DNA of 64,000 nucleotides, taken from contig NZ_JAQTZS010000001.1 in the NCBI RefSeq assembly GCF_028687635.1, positions 1 to 64,000 of the forward strand, given 5' to 3'. This stretch comes from Malikia sp. Lineage in GTDB: Bacteria > Pseudomonadota > Gammaproteobacteria > Burkholderiales > Burkholderiaceae_C. The notes under the pieces are model-generated. The model was not told the DNA's origin. It made no database searches and was given only the letters and a program-made list of their open reading frames with translations. Numbering within the stretch: position 1 is the first letter of the stretch; each line of letters begins with the position of its first letter. The position numbers were made by a program, and so were the translations under genes. Shown here piece after piece: positions 7,575 through 17,180 of the stretch.

Positions 7575-10562
7575 ATGAAGCGCATGTTGATCAATGCCAC
7601 CCAGGCCGAAGAACGCCGCCTGGCCATCGTCGACGGGCAGAAGCTGCTCGACTACGAGATCGAAATCGAAGGGCGCGAGCAGCGCAAGGGCAACATCTAC
7701 AAGGCCGTCGTCACGCGCGTCGAGCCCTCGCTGGAAGCCTGTTTCGTCGACTACGGCGAGGACCGCCACGGCTTCCTGCCGTTCAAGGAAATCTCGCGCC
7801 AGTATTTCCAGGGCGGCGCCTCGCCCTCGCAGGCGCGCATCCAGGACGTGATCCGGGAAGGCCAGGAACTGCTGGTCCAGGTCGAGAAGGAAGAACGCGG
7901 CAACAAGGGCGCGGCGCTGACCACCTTCGTCAGCCTGGCCGGCCGCTACGTCGTGCTGATGCCCAACAACCCGCGCGGCGGCGGCGTCAGCCGGCGCATC
8001 GAGGGCGAGGACCGGGCCGAACTGAAGGCCGCGCTGGAGCAGCTCGACTACCCCAACGGCATGAGCATCATCGCGCGCACCGCCGGCATCGGCCGCGAGG
8101 CCGGCGAGCTGCAGTGGGACCTGAACTACCTGCTGAAATTGTGGAACGCGATCGACGGCGCCGCCAAGGCCGGCAAGGGCGCCTTCCTGATCTACCAGGA
8201 ATCGAGCCTGGTGATCCGCGCGATCCGCGACTACTTCAACAACGACATCGGCGAGATCCTGATCGACACCGACGACATCTTCGAGCAGGCGCACCAGTTC
8301 ATGGCGCATGTGATGCCGGAGCAGGAGCACCGCGTCAAGCGCTACCGCGATGACGCCCCGCTGTTCTCCCGCTTCCAGATCGAGCACCAGATCGAGACCG
8401 CCTACAGCCGCACCGTGACGCTGCCCAGCGGCGGCGCGATCGTGATCGACCAGACCGAAGCCCTGGTGGCGGTCGACGTCAACTCGGCGCGCTCGATCAA
8501 GGGCGGCGACATCGAGGAAACCGCGACCCGCACCAACCTGGAAGCCGCCGACGAGGTGGCGCGCCAGGCCCGCCTGCGCGACCTCGGCGGCCTGATCGTG
8601 ATCGACTTCATCGACATGGAGGAATCGCGCAACCGGCGCGAGGTCGAGAACCGCCTGCGCGACGCGCTGCGCCAGGACCGCGCCCGCGTGCAGTTCGGCT
8701 CGATCAGCAAGTTCGGCCTGCTCGAGATGAGCCGCCAGCGCCTGCGCCCGGCCCTGAACGAAGGCGCCTCCATCCCCTGCCCGCGCTGCGGCGGCTCGGG
8801 CCATATCCGCGACACCGAAAGCTCGGCGCTGCAGATCCTGCGCATCATCCAGGAGGAGTCGCTCAAGGAGAGCACGGCCGCCGTGCTGGTGCAGGTGCCG
8901 GTCGAGGTCGCCAGCTTCCTGCTCAACGAGAAGCGCACCGAGATCACCAAGATCGAGCTCAAGCAGCGCATCAGCGTGCTGCTGGTGCCGAACAAGTCGC
9001 TCGACACGCCGCACTACAAGCTCGAGCGCCTCAAGCACGACGACCCGCGCCTGGAGCAGCTGGACGCGAGCTACAAGATGGCCGAGGAAGTCGAGGATGT
9101 GGCCACCTTCACGCGCCGCAGCCAGGAGCGCTCCAACAAGCAGGAGCCGCTGATCAAGGGCGTGCTGCCCGACGCGCCGGCACCGGTCTCGACGCCCAAG
9201 CCCGAGGCTGTCGCACCTGCGGCGGCGCCGGTGGCTACAGCCGCAACCGCACCGGCACGCGCGGTGCCGGCACCCGAGACCGGCTTCATGGCCTGGCTCA
9301 AGCGCCTGTTCGGCATGGCGCCGAACCAGGCTCCGTTGGCTCCGGCAGCCCCGGTGGCCGTGGCCCCGAGCCCGGCACCGGCTGCCGCGCCCGCAGCGCG
9401 CGAAGCAAGGCCCGAGAACCGTGGCAATCGCGGCGAACGTGGCGGCGAACGCGGCGGCGAGCGCAGTGAACGCGGTGAGCGCGGCAACCGCAACGGCCGT
9501 GGTGAACGCCCGCTCGAAAGCCGCAACGGCGAACGCCAGGGCCAAGGCCAGGGCGAACGCAGCGTCGAGGGTCGCCGCAGCGAGCGCAACCGTGGCGAAG
9601 GCCGGACCTCCGAGGCCCGCGAGGGTCGCGAAGGCCGTGGCGAACCCCGCCGCGAAGGTCGCCGTGACACCCGTCCCGAGATCGCCGCCACGGAAACCGT
9701 GGCGCTGAACCTCGACAACGGCCAATCGGCCATCGAAGCGGCTGAAGGCAATGTCCCGGCTGAAGGCCGCCGCGAACGCAGCGAAGGTCGTCGTCGCGGT
9801 CCGCGCAATGAAGGCTACCGCAACGCGCCCGCGGCTCAAGCCGAGGCAGCTCAAGCCGCCGAGGCGCCGGTGCTGGAAAACACCGAAGCCAGCGACGAGC
9901 CGGGCAAGACCGAAGCGGCGCAGGCCGAGCCGCGCGCTGCGCGCGAACGCCGCAGCCGCGACCGCTACGGCCGCGACCGTCGCTCGCGTGGCGAAGCCGC
10001 CGCGACCGCGGGCGAGGAGTCCGACGCCCAGGCGCCGGCCTTCGAGCCAGTGGCAGCCGAAACCCGTGAGGTCGCCGCCGCACCGCGCTCCTACTTCACG
10101 GCTGGTGGTGCAGCCAGCGCGGTCGCCGAGGCAGCAGCCCCGGTCGAACTGGCAGCAGCGCAGCAAGTCGCCGTTGCGGCAGCTGAAGTCCAACCGGTCG
10201 AGCCCAGCCGCCCTGTGCAGGCACAAGCAGCAGCCGAAGCAGCGCCCGCAATGGCTCCGACCCCGGCTGTGGCGGTGACTCCGGCTGTCGCTGCGGCAGC
10301 ACCGGCTGCGGCAATGCCCCCGGTCCAGGCCTACCGCCTGGCCATCGATGAGCTGTCCGCGCTGGCACAGAACGTCGGCCTGGAATGGATCCAGTCCGAC
10401 GCCGACAAGGTGGCCCAGGTGCAAGCTGCGATCGCGGCCGAACCCAAGCCGGTCCGCGTGCCGCGCGAACCCAAGCCGGTCGTGCTGCTCGACGAGGGCC
10501 CGCTGATCCTGGTGGAAACCCGCCGCGATCTGAGCGAGCTCAAGCTGCCCTTCGAGGCCTGA
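7575..10562 (+). CDS. rne: Ribonuclease E
   Basis: A 995-residue essential endoribonuclease for mRNA turnover and rRNA/tRNA processing. The ATG at 7575 (MKRMLINATQAEERR) is the family start, although the frame is open further upstream. The catalytic half (about 1-520) shows the S1 domain around residues 35-125, the metal-binding VDVNSAR and VIDFIDM segments, and the Zn-link CPRCGGSG (Cys402, Cys405). The C-terminal half is low complexity: Ala/Pro linkers surround an Arg/Gly/Glu block (about 610-720), which resembles the RNA-binding and degradosome scaffold region. A conserved-looking end segment (KPVVLLDEGPLILVETRRD) closes the protein. Confidence 0.97.
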   Translation: MKRMLINATQAEERRLAIVDGQKLLDYEIEIEGREQRKGNIYKAVVTRVEPSLEACFVDYGEDRHGFLPFKEISRQYFQGGASPSQARIQDVIREGQELLVQVEKEERGNKGAALTTFVSLAGRYVVLMPNNPRGGGVSRRIEGEDRAELKAALEQLDYPNGMSIIARTAGIGREAGELQWDLNYLLKLWNAIDGAAKAGKGAFLIYQESSLVIRAIRDYFNNDIGEILIDTDDIFEQAHQFMAHVMPEQEHRVKRYRDDAPLFSRFQIEHQIETAYSRTVTLPSGGAIVIDQTEALVAVDVNSARSIKGGDIEETATRTNLEAADEVARQARLRDLGGLIVIDFIDMEESRNRREVENRLRDALRQDRARVQFGSISKFGLLEMSRQRLRPALNEGASIPCPRCGGSGHIRDTESSALQILRIIQEESLKESTAAVLVQVPVEVASFLLNEKRTEITKIELKQRISVLLVPNKSLDTPHYKLERLKHDDPRLEQLDASYKMAEEVEDVATFTRRSQERSNKQEPLIKGVLPDAPAPVSTPKPEAVAPAAAPVATAATAPARAVPAPETGFMAWLKRLFGMAPNQAPLAPAAPVAVAPSPAPAAAPAAREARPENRGNRGERGGERGGERSERGERGNRNGRGERPLESRNGERQGQGQGERSVEGRRSERNRGEGRTSEAREGREGRGEPRREGRRDTRPEIAATETVALNLDNGQSAIEAAEGNVPAEGRRERSEGRRRGPRNEGYRNAPAAQAEAAQAAEAPVLENTEASDEPGKTEAAQAEPRAARERRSRDRYGRDRRSRGEAAATAGEESDAQAPAFEPVAAETREVAAAPRSYFTAGGAASAVAEAAAPVELAAAQQVAVAAAEVQPVEPSRPVQAQAAAEAAPAMAPTPAVAVTPAVAAAAPAAAMPPVQAYRLAIDELSALAQNVGLEWIQSDADKVAQVQAAIAAEPKPVRVPREPKPVVLLDEGPLILVETRRDLSELKLPFEA

Positions 10563-10584
10563 TCCGCCAGTCTGAAAACAGGCA

Positions 10585-10608
10585 CCCCGGCTTGCTGCCG
10601 GGGTTTCT
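10585..10608 (+). terminator. Terminator of rne
   Basis: CCCCGGC (10585-10591) and GCCGGGG (10597-10603) form a perfect 7-bp stem with a 5-nt loop, followed by TTTCTTG. Confidence 0.8.
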
Positions 10609-10659
10609 TGATCCCGCTCAAGGCAGACCGGCTGCCTGGGCGACAGAATCCAGTCCATC

Positions 10660-11172
10660 ATGGAAAACGCCAACGCCACCAGCCCGTCCGACTTCCCCGA
10701 GGTACCCGACCTGCACTGGTCAGCCGAAATGGAGCTGGACGACGCACGCATGGACCAGACGCACCACGAGATGGTCGATCTGGTCGCCCGCCTGCGCACC
10801 CTGCCCCACGACCAGCAGCTCGAACCCTACCGCGAACTGGTGCGGCACACGGTCGAGCATTTCGCGCAGGAAGAACGCTGGATGGTCGCGACCGGCTTCA
10901 ATGCCGACAACTGCCACGCCAGCCACCACGAGACCATCCTGGACACGATGCGCCAGGTCGAGAGCCATTTCCTGCAAGGCGACGAGGAAATCATCGACCG
11001 CATGGCGGCCGCGCTGGCCGAATGGCTGCCGATGCACGCCTCCACCATGGATGCCGGTCTGGCCCTGCACATGAAGAGCGTCAAGTTCGACTCGCGCACC
11101 GAGACGCTGGCAGACCCCACGCTGGTCAAGCCCGCCACCATGAGCGGTTGCGGCAGCGTGAGCTGCAGCTAA
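10660..11172 (+). CDS. Bacteriohemerythrin-like protein
   Basis: A 170-residue hemerythrin-domain protein, expected to bind O2 or act as an oxygen/iron sensor through a di-iron site. Likely ligands are visible in order: His in MDQTHHEM, His and Glu in HTVEHFAQEERWM, His in SHHETI, and His and Asp in HASTMD. After the four-helix bundle there is a 35-residue tail ending in GCGSVSCS, whose two cysteines are unusual for the family. It is a single gene between the rne terminator and a bidirectional terminator. Confidence 0.88.
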   Translation: MENANATSPSDFPEVPDLHWSAEMELDDARMDQTHHEMVDLVARLRTLPHDQQLEPYRELVRHTVEHFAQEERWMVATGFNADNCHASHHETILDTMRQVESHFLQGDEEIIDRMAAALAEWLPMHASTMDAGLALHMKSVKFDSRTETLADPTLVKPATMSGCGSVSCS

Positions 11173-11257
11173 GCGTTTCAAGCGCCCGTTTCATCACTGC
11201 CTCGGTTTCGGCGACGGACCGGGGTATTTTTTCGGCCTGGCGCGGCTGTCATGGACG

Positions 11258-11288
11258 AAAAAAAGCCTGCCGGCCGGCAGGCTTTTTT
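11258..11288. terminator. Bidirectional terminator between hemerythrin and HiPIP genes
   Basis: A near-perfect palindrome, GCCTGCC and GGCAGGC around a short GGCC core, has A7 on the left and T7 on the right. It can serve both convergent genes. Confidence 0.85.
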
Positions 11289-11304
11289 TGCGTCAGGCGG
11301 AGGC

Positions 11305-11616
11305 TCAGGCCTTCTTGACGTAGGAGTTGCACCAGCCCTTGGCAGCGACCTGCTTGCCGGCGAAGATCGGGCAGCCACCCGCGGCGGCACCAGCCTTGCC
11401 CTGGTACAGGGTGCAGCTGGAACAGGCCTGGCCGGCAGCGTACTTGGGGAACTTGGTCTTGTCGACCTTGGTGGCGTCGGCCTTGTAACCCAGAGCCGCA
11501 GCCTGGGCATCGGTCTCGGCGACCATGGCTTGCGCCTGGGCCGTGCCGGCGAGCGCCAGTGCGCCCGAAGCCGTGGCGACTTGCATCAGGAAAACGCGGC
11601 GATTCGATTGGATCAT
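11305..11616 (-). CDS. hip: High-potential iron-sulfur protein (HiPIP)
   Basis: A 103-residue periplasmic electron carrier with one [4Fe-4S] cluster at high potential. The N-terminus has a twin-arginine type signal (SNRRVFLMQ followed by a hydrophobic run ending AQAQA). The mature part carries the four cluster cysteines in the family pattern C-x2-C ... C ... C (ACSSC, GGCP, GWCNSY). HiPIPs are typical of photosynthetic and respiratory beta- and gammaproteobacteria, where they donate electrons to a reaction centre or terminal oxidase. Nothing adjacent indicates its partner. Confidence 0.96.
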   Translation of the reverse strand: MIQSNRRVFLMQVATASGALALAGTAQAQAMVAETDAQAAALGYKADATKVDKTKFPKYAAGQACSSCTLYQGKAGAAAGGCPIFAGKQVAAKGWCNSYVKKA

Positions 11617-11769
11617 GGTGAAAGATGAGTTGAGGTAAGGGCAAGAAAAAGCGCTGGAACGCTTATCCGGCGATTGTGCGCCTTCGGCCTGGCGTTTTCA
11701 AGCTGGAAGCCGAGTAACCCAGGGCGGGCATCGGACATAGGCGGCAGCCCTCCTCCTGCAAAAGTCCCT

Positions 11770-12459
11770 TCAAGCGCCACTCGACAGCAGGCCCGCGCTC
11801 AGGTGCAGCACGCGATCGCAACGCCGGGCCAGCTCGACATCGTGGGTGACCAGCACGAAGGCCGTGCCCTGCTCGCGCGCGAGCTGCAGCATCAACTGGA
11901 ACACGCCATCGGCCGTGGCGCGGTCGAGGTTGCCGGTCGGCTCGTCGGCCAGCACGCAGGCCGGGCGCGTGACGAGCGCGCGCGCGATCGCGACGCGCTG
12001 GCGTTCGCCGCCCGAGAGCTCGGCCGGGCGATGCTGCAGGCGGCTGCCCAGGCCCACCCGCTGCAGCCACTGCGCGGCCTCGGCCGCGGCCGCCTCGCGC
12101 GGCAGGCGACGGATCCAGAGCGGCATGGCGACGTTGTCGAGCGCGGTGAACTCCGGCAACAGGTGGTGAAACTGGTAGATGAATCCCAGGTAGCGGTTGC
12201 GCGACTCGCCTTGAGCGGCAGGACTCAGGCTGGCCAGATCCTGGCCCTTCAGCAGCACATGGCCCGCGTTGGGCGCGTCGAGCCCGCCGAGCAGGTGCAG
12301 CAGCGTGCTCTTGCCCGAGCCCGAGGCGCCGACGATGGCCAGGGTCTCGCCAGCGCGGATGTCGAGATCGACGCCCTGCAGCACGGTCACGTCGAGCCGA
12401 CCTTCCTGGAAGCGCTTGCTCAGGCCGCGCGCGCTCAGGACAATCTCGGGATCACTCAT
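11770..12459 (-). CDS. lolD: Lipoprotein-releasing ABC transporter, ATP-binding protein LolD
   Basis: A 229-residue ATPase that powers release of outer-membrane lipoproteins to LolA. Walker A is GASGSGKST, the ABC signature is [15 protein letters not shown], and Walker B is VLADEPTG. The Q loop lies before the signature. The start at 12459 ([13 protein letters not shown]) overlaps the end of lolC by 8 nt, indicating translational coupling; longer upstream frames run inside lolC. There is no separate lolE, so the complex is probably LolC2-LolD2. Confidence 0.95.
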   Translation of the reverse strand: MSDPEIVLSARGLSKRFQEGRLDVTVLQGVDLDIRAGETLAIVGASGSGKSTLLHLLGGLDAPNAGHVLLKGQDLASLSPAAQGESRNRYLGFIYQFHHLLPEFTALDNVAMPLWIRRLPREAAAAEAAQWLQRVGLGSRLQHRPAELSGGERQRVAIARALVTRPACVLADEPTGNLDRATADGVFQLMLQLAREQGTAFVLVTHDVELARRCDRVLHLSAGLLSSGA

Positions 12460-13708
12460 AGCGCAGCGCCTCCGCCGGGTTGACACGGCTGGCACGCCAG
12501 CTCGGATAGAGCGTGGCCGCGAAGGCCAGCACCAGGGAAATCAGCGCGATCGGCAGGATGTCGCCCTGCTGCGGGTCGCTCGGCATGCGGCTGATCAGGT
12601 AGATCTCCTGCGGCAGGAAATGGGTGCCCAGCATTGATTCGAGCGCCGGCACCAGGGTGTCGATGTTGAACGCGATGCCCAGGCCCAGCAGCAGGCCGGC
12701 CAGGGTGCCGATCACGCCGACCAGCGCGCCCTGCACCACGAACACCGCCATGATGCTGCGCGGGCTCGCGCCCAGCGTGCGCAGGATCGCGATGTCGGCG
12801 CGCTTGTCGGTCACGGTCATCACCAGCGTGGAGACCAGGTTGAAGGCCGCCACCGCGACGATCAACGTCAGTATGATGAACATCATGCGCTTTTCGAGCT
12901 GGACGGCGGCGAACCAGGTCCGGTTCTGGCGCGTCCAGTCACGCAGCAGCAGGTCGCCGCTGACCATGCCGGCCAGCGCATGGGTGACCTCGCGCGCGCG
13001 GTGCAGGTCCTGCAACTTGAGCCGCACACCGGTCGGCCCCTCGAGCCGGAAGATGCGCGCCGCGTCATCGATATGGATGAAGGCCAGCGTCGAGTCGTAC
13101 TCGTAGTGACCCGAGTCGAAGACGCCGACCACGCTCATCTGCTTGAGGCGAGGCACCACACCGGCAGGCGTGACCTGGCCGCTGGGCGCGATCAGCGTGA
13201 CCGCATCGCCCACGCGCAGGCCCAGGCTCTGCGCCAGCGCGCCACCCAGCACGATGCCAAACGCCCCCGGCTGCAGTTGCGGCAGCACGGTCTTGGCCAG
13301 CTCGCCGGCCAGGCTGGTGACGGCGGGCTCCTGGGCTGGATCGATGCCGCGCAGCAGCACGCCCTTCATGTTCTCGCCGCGCGCGAGCAGGCCCTGGGCC
13401 GCGATGAAAGGCGCGGCGCCGACCACCTCGGGGTGCGCGCGCAGCTCGCGCAGCGTGGTCGGCAAATCAGGCAGCGCGCCGCCGTCGGGCGTGAAGACCT
13501 CGACATGCGACAGCACGCCCAGCATGCGGTCGCGCACATCCCGCTGGAAGCCGTTCATCACGCTGAGCACCACGATCAGCGCGGCGACGCCCAGCGCGAT
13601 GCCCAGCATCGAGACGCCGCTGATGAAGGAAATGAAGCCGTTGCGCCGCGTGGCGCGACCGGCGCGGGTGTAGCGCCAGCCAAGCAGGAATTCGTAGGGG
13701 ATTTGCAT
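12452..13708 (-). CDS. lolC: Lipoprotein-releasing ABC transporter permease LolC (LolC/E family)
   Basis: A 418-residue FtsX-type permease. It has an N-terminal membrane segment ([24 protein letters not shown], cited here only for residues about 27-50), a large periplasmic domain, and three C-terminal membrane segments (about 275, 320 and 380). It ends in the conserved [20 protein letters not shown]. The start ATG at 13708 ([15 protein letters not shown]) matches the family; upstream codons in the frame are not conserved. Forms an operon with lolD. Confidence 0.95.
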   Translation of the reverse strand: MQIPYEFLLGWRYTRAGRATRRNGFISFISGVSMLGIALGVAALIVVLSVMNGFQRDVRDRMLGVLSHVEVFTPDGGALPDLPTTLRELRAHPEVVGAAPFIAAQGLLARGENMKGVLLRGIDPAQEPAVTSLAGELAKTVLPQLQPGAFGIVLGGALAQSLGLRVGDAVTLIAPSGQVTPAGVVPRLKQMSVVGVFDSGHYEYDSTLAFIHIDDAARIFRLEGPTGVRLKLQDLHRAREVTHALAGMVSGDLLLRDWTRQNRTWFAAVQLEKRMMFIILTLIVAVAAFNLVSTLVMTVTDKRADIAILRTLGASPRSIMAVFVVQGALVGVIGTLAGLLLGLGIAFNIDTLVPALESMLGTHFLPQEIYLISRMPSDPQQGDILPIALISLVLAFAATLYPSWRASRVNPAEALRYE

Positions 13709-13783
13709 GGATCTCCAGATTGCCGACCCGAGATTGTGGCATCTCCGACAATAGCGGACCAAACACCCGCCTGCACCCCGACC

Positions 13784-14746
13784 TTGCACCACCTGATCGT
13801 TCCCTACGCCGCCACCAGCGCCCACCTGCCCAGCCAAGATGGCGCCGCGCCCCTGCTGCCTGATCTACCCGACCTGCCCCGACTGGCCAGCCTGCTGGCC
13901 AGGCTGGAACAGCAGGAAATCGACCGCGGCGACGAGTATTCGCTCAGCCCACCGCACGAGCGGGTGCTAGCGCGCGCGCTCGGCCTGCCCGCCACGGATG
14001 GCGCCATCCCCTGGGCCGCCTGGCAGGCTGGCGAACGGCAACAGGCCTGCGCCTGGTTCACGCCCTGCCACTGGCAGGCCCGCATGGACCAGGTCACGCT
14101 GCAGCCGCCGGAGGGCCTGGAGCTGTCAGAGGCCGAGTCGCGCGAGCTGTTCGATGCCCTGCGGCCCTGGGCCGAGGAGGACGGCATCGCGCTGCATTTC
14201 GAGTCGGCCACGCGCTGGCGCGCGGTCGGCCCGGCGTTCGCCGATCTGCCCTGGGCCAGCCTGGACCGGGTCGCGCACCGGCAGCTCGACGCCTGGCTGC
14301 CCGACGGCGAGCGCCACCCGCAGGCACGCGCCCTGCTGCGGCTGCAGAACGAGGCCCAGATGCTGTTCTACAGCCACCGCGTCAACGACTTGCGCGCGGC
14401 GCGCGGGCTGCCACTGCTCAACGGTTTCTGGATCAGCGGCACGGGCGCCTGGAACGGCCAGGCCCTGCCCACGCCACAGGTCAGCGACCGCCTGCGCCTG
14501 CCCGCGCTGCGCGGCGACCTGGCCAGTTGGAGCGCGGCCTGGGAACAGCTGGAGCAGGACGAGATCGCCAGCCTGCTCGAACGCGCCGAGCGCGGCGAAA
14601 CGGTCCGCCTGACCCTGTGCGGCGAGCGCAACGCGCTCAGCTGGATCAGCGGCCCGCCAAGCCAGCCGGGCGCGCTGTCGCGCCTGTTCGGTCTGTTCCA
14701 GCGCCAGCGTCCGCTCGACCTCGCACGCCTCCTGAATCAATTATGA
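13784..14746 (+). CDS. Conserved protein of the RpfE-like / 'phosphoglycerate mutase' annotation group, upstream of recJ
   Basis: A 320-residue cytoplasmic protein. No ATG is suitable; TTG at 13784 gives (M)HHLIVPYA, the N-terminus expected for this family. Homologues beside recJ in Burkholderiales are usually labelled regulatory protein RpfE type or phosphoglycerate mutase, but I see neither a metal-binding alkaline-phosphatase core nor the RHG motif. Recognisable stretches are a Trp-rich region (WAAWQAGERQQACAWFTPCHW) and FWISGTGAW. Its stop overlaps the recJ start (ATGA), so the two are coupled. The true function is unknown. Confidence 0.72.
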   Translation: MHHLIVPYAATSAHLPSQDGAAPLLPDLPDLPRLASLLARLEQQEIDRGDEYSLSPPHERVLARALGLPATDGAIPWAAWQAGERQQACAWFTPCHWQARMDQVTLQPPEGLELSEAESRELFDALRPWAEEDGIALHFESATRWRAVGPAFADLPWASLDRVAHRQLDAWLPDGERHPQARALLRLQNEAQMLFYSHRVNDLRAARGLPLLNGFWISGTGAWNGQALPTPQVSDRLRLPALRGDLASWSAAWEQLEQDEIASLLERAERGETVRLTLCGERNALSWISGPPSQPGALSRLFGLFQRQRPLDLARLLNQL

Positions 14747-16479
14747 AAATCATCAACCGCGAAGTCCCGCCGCGCGCCGCCTGGGCGCTGGAGCAGGAAG
14801 GCCTGCATCCCCTGCTCGCGCGCCTGTTCGCCGCCCGTGGCGTGCGGGACATCAGCGAACTCGACGATGGCTTGAACCTGCTGCAGCCGCCCGAACAGAT
14901 GCTGGGTGCGCGCGAGGCCGCGCTGATGCTGGCCGATGCCATGGCCGCCGGCCAGCGGATCTGCATCGTGGCCGACTACGACTGCGACGGCGCCACCGCC
15001 TGCGCCACCGCGCTGCGCGGCCTGAGCCTGCTCGGCGCGCCGCTGGGCTGGAACGCGGTCGACTACCTGGTGCCCGACCGCATCGCCGACGGCTACGGCC
15101 TGACGCCCTCGATCGCCGACCGGGTCAAGGCACGCGGCGCGGACATCCTGGTCACGGTCGACAACGGCATCGCCAGCGTCGACGGCGTGGCGCATGCGCG
15201 CGCACTCGGGCTGCAAGTGCTGATCACCGACCACCACCTGCCGGCCGTGCTCGACGGCCAGGTCCAGCTGCCGCGAGACAGCGTGATCGTCAACCCCAGC
15301 CAGCCCGGCTGCGGCTTCGAGAGCAAATCGATAGCCGGCGTCGGCGTGATGTTCTATGTGCTGCTGGCGCTGCGTGCCGAGTTGCGCGCGCGCGGCGCCT
15401 TCGACCTGAAAACCCAGCCGCGCATCGACAGCCTGCTGCCGCTGGTCGCGCTCGGCACGGTGGCCGATGTCGTCAGGCTGGACGCGCACAACCGGCGCCT
15501 GGTGGCCCAGGGCCTCAAGCGCATCCGGGGCGGCGCCCTGCCGGCGGGCCTGGCGGCGCTGTTCCAGGTCGCCAACCGGCACCAGGCCACGGCCAACAGC
15601 CTGGACCTGGGCTACGCGATCGGGCCGCGCCTGAACGCGGCCGGCCGGCTGGCCGACATGACGCTGGGCATTGCCTGCCTGACCACCGACGATCCGGCGC
15701 GGGCCAGCGCGCTGGCACAGCAGCTCGACGCGATCAACCGCGAGCGCAAGACGCTCGAAGGCGAGATGCGCGACCAGGCGCTGCAACTGGCTGAACAGCT
15801 CTGGGACGAGTCCGAGGCCCCGCCGCCGGCGCTGTGCCTGTTCGACCCCGACTTCCACGAGGGCGTGGTCGGCATCGTCGCGGCCCGGCTCAAGGACAAG
15901 CTGCACCGCCCGACCTTCGTCTTCGCAGCCAGCCAGGCGCCGGGCAAAGAGCATGAGCTCAAGGGCTCGGGCCGCTCCATTGCTGGCTTCCATTTGCGCG
16001 ACGCGCTCGACCTGATCGCCAAGCGCCATCCGGGCTTGCTGCTGCGCTTTGGCGGTCACTCGGCCGCCGCCGGCTGCACCATCGCCGAGGAGGACTTCGA
16101 CCGCTTCGACCAGGAGCTGCAGCGCATCGCCGCCGAATGGCTGGACCTGGCCACGCTGCAGCGCCAGCTCGAAGCCGATGGCCCGCTCGACCCCCAATAC
16201 CGCCGCATCGAGATGATCGACATCCTGCGGCAGGAGGTCTGGGGCCAGGGCTTCGCGCCGCCCGTCTTCTGCGAGGAAGTCGAGGTCATCTCGCAGCGCC
16301 TGGTCGGCGGCAAGCACCTGCAGCTCAAGCTGCGCCACGGCGGCGAGCAGGTCGACGGCATCTGGTTCGGCCATGCCGACCCGCTGCCGGCGCGAGTGCG
16401 CCTGGCCTACCGGCTCGATGCCGACGAGTGGCAGGGCCAGCGCCGGCTGCGCTTCATGGTCGAGGGTGCCGAGCCGTGA
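14743..16479 (+). CDS. recJ: Single-stranded-DNA-specific exonuclease RecJ
   Basis: A 578-residue 5'-3' ssDNA exonuclease for RecF-pathway recombination and mismatch repair. DHH-family motifs are present: VADYDCDGATA (motif I), TVDNGI, ITDHHLP (motif III), and the DHHA1 GGHSAAAGC motif in the second domain, followed by an OB-fold at the C-terminus. Length is normal. Start ATG 14743 overlaps the upstream stop by 4 nt; the stop overlaps the next start (GTGA). Confidence 0.97.
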   Translation: MKIINREVPPRAAWALEQEGLHPLLARLFAARGVRDISELDDGLNLLQPPEQMLGAREAALMLADAMAAGQRICIVADYDCDGATACATALRGLSLLGAPLGWNAVDYLVPDRIADGYGLTPSIADRVKARGADILVTVDNGIASVDGVAHARALGLQVLITDHHLPAVLDGQVQLPRDSVIVNPSQPGCGFESKSIAGVGVMFYVLLALRAELRARGAFDLKTQPRIDSLLPLVALGTVADVVRLDAHNRRLVAQGLKRIRGGALPAGLAALFQVANRHQATANSLDLGYAIGPRLNAAGRLADMTLGIACLTTDDPARASALAQQLDAINRERKTLEGEMRDQALQLAEQLWDESEAPPPALCLFDPDFHEGVVGIVAARLKDKLHRPTFVFAASQAPGKEHELKGSGRSIAGFHLRDALDLIAKRHPGLLLRFGGHSAAAGCTIAEEDFDRFDQELQRIAAEWLDLATLQRQLEADGPLDPQYRRIEMIDILRQEVWGQGFAPPVFCEEVEVISQRLVGGKHLQLKLRHGGEQVDGIWFGHADPLPARVRLAYRLDADEWQGQRRLRFMVEGAEP

Positions 16480-17180
16480 CTCTGGCACCCCGGCCACCTC
16501 GGCCACCACGCCGCCTCGCGGTGCCCGACGGCGTGACGGTGCTGCATGCCGACGACGCGCTGCTGGTGCTGGACAAGCCGGCCGGCCTGCTGTCGGTGCC
16601 CGGGCGCGGCCCGGAGAACGCCGACTGCCTGAGCGCGCGCGCGCAGGCGATCCATCCCGACGCGCTGATCGTGCACCGGCTCGACATGGGCACCTCGGGC
16701 CTGATCGTGATGGCGCGCGGCGCGCCGGCCCAGTCCGCGCTCAGCAGCGCCTTCGCCAAGCGCCTGGTCCACAAGCGCTACCAGGCCCTGGTCGCGGGAC
16801 GGCCCGACCCCGCACAAGCCGACGCGCAGGGCTGGAACGAGATCCGGCTGCCGCTGATCGTCGACTGGCCGAACCGCCCGAAAAGCAAGGTCTGCTTCGA
16901 GACCGGCAAGCCCAGCCACACCCGCTGGCGGCTGCTGGCCCACGAGCAGCGGTGTGGAATCGAGGCAGCCAGGCTGGAGCTGGAACCCGTGACCGGGCGC
17001 TCGCACCAATTGCGCCTGCACCTGCAGGCGATCGGCCACCCGATCCTGGGCGACGAGCTCTACGCCGACGACGTGACGCTGGACGCCGCGCCGCGCCTGC
17101 TGCTGCACGCCTGCCTGATCGAGCTGCCGCACCCCGTCACGGGCGAGCGGCTGCGCTTCGAGAGTCCGGCGCCGTTCTAG
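16476..17180 (+). CDS. rluA: RluA-family pseudouridine synthase
   Basis: A 234-residue enzyme starting at GTG 16476, overlapping the recJ stop. It has no S4 domain, as expected of RluA, which modifies 23S rRNA U746 and tRNA U32 in E. coli. The catalytic Asp lies in HRLDMGTSG (D70), and GRSHQLRLHL follows. LDKPAGLLSVPG is the N-terminal motif of the fold. The 3' end converges on and overlaps the EamA transporter gene by 4 nt. Confidence 0.9.
   Translation: MTLAPRPPRPPRRLAVPDGVTVLHADDALLVLDKPAGLLSVPGRGPENADCLSARAQAIHPDALIVHRLDMGTSGLIVMARGAPAQSALSSAFAKRLVHKRYQALVAGRPDPAQADAQGWNEIRLPLIVDWPNRPKSKVCFETGKPSHTRWRLLAHEQRCGIEAARLELEPVTGRSHQLRLHLQAIGHPILGDELYADDVTLDAAPRLLLHACLIELPHPVTGERLRFESPAPF

Noticed and set aside
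7548-10799. 1083-codon open frame antisense to rne
   Set aside because: It mirrors rne codon by codon in a high-G+C genome, has a His/Ala/Arg/Gly-rich composition, and matches no family. The plus strand encodes a clear RNase E.
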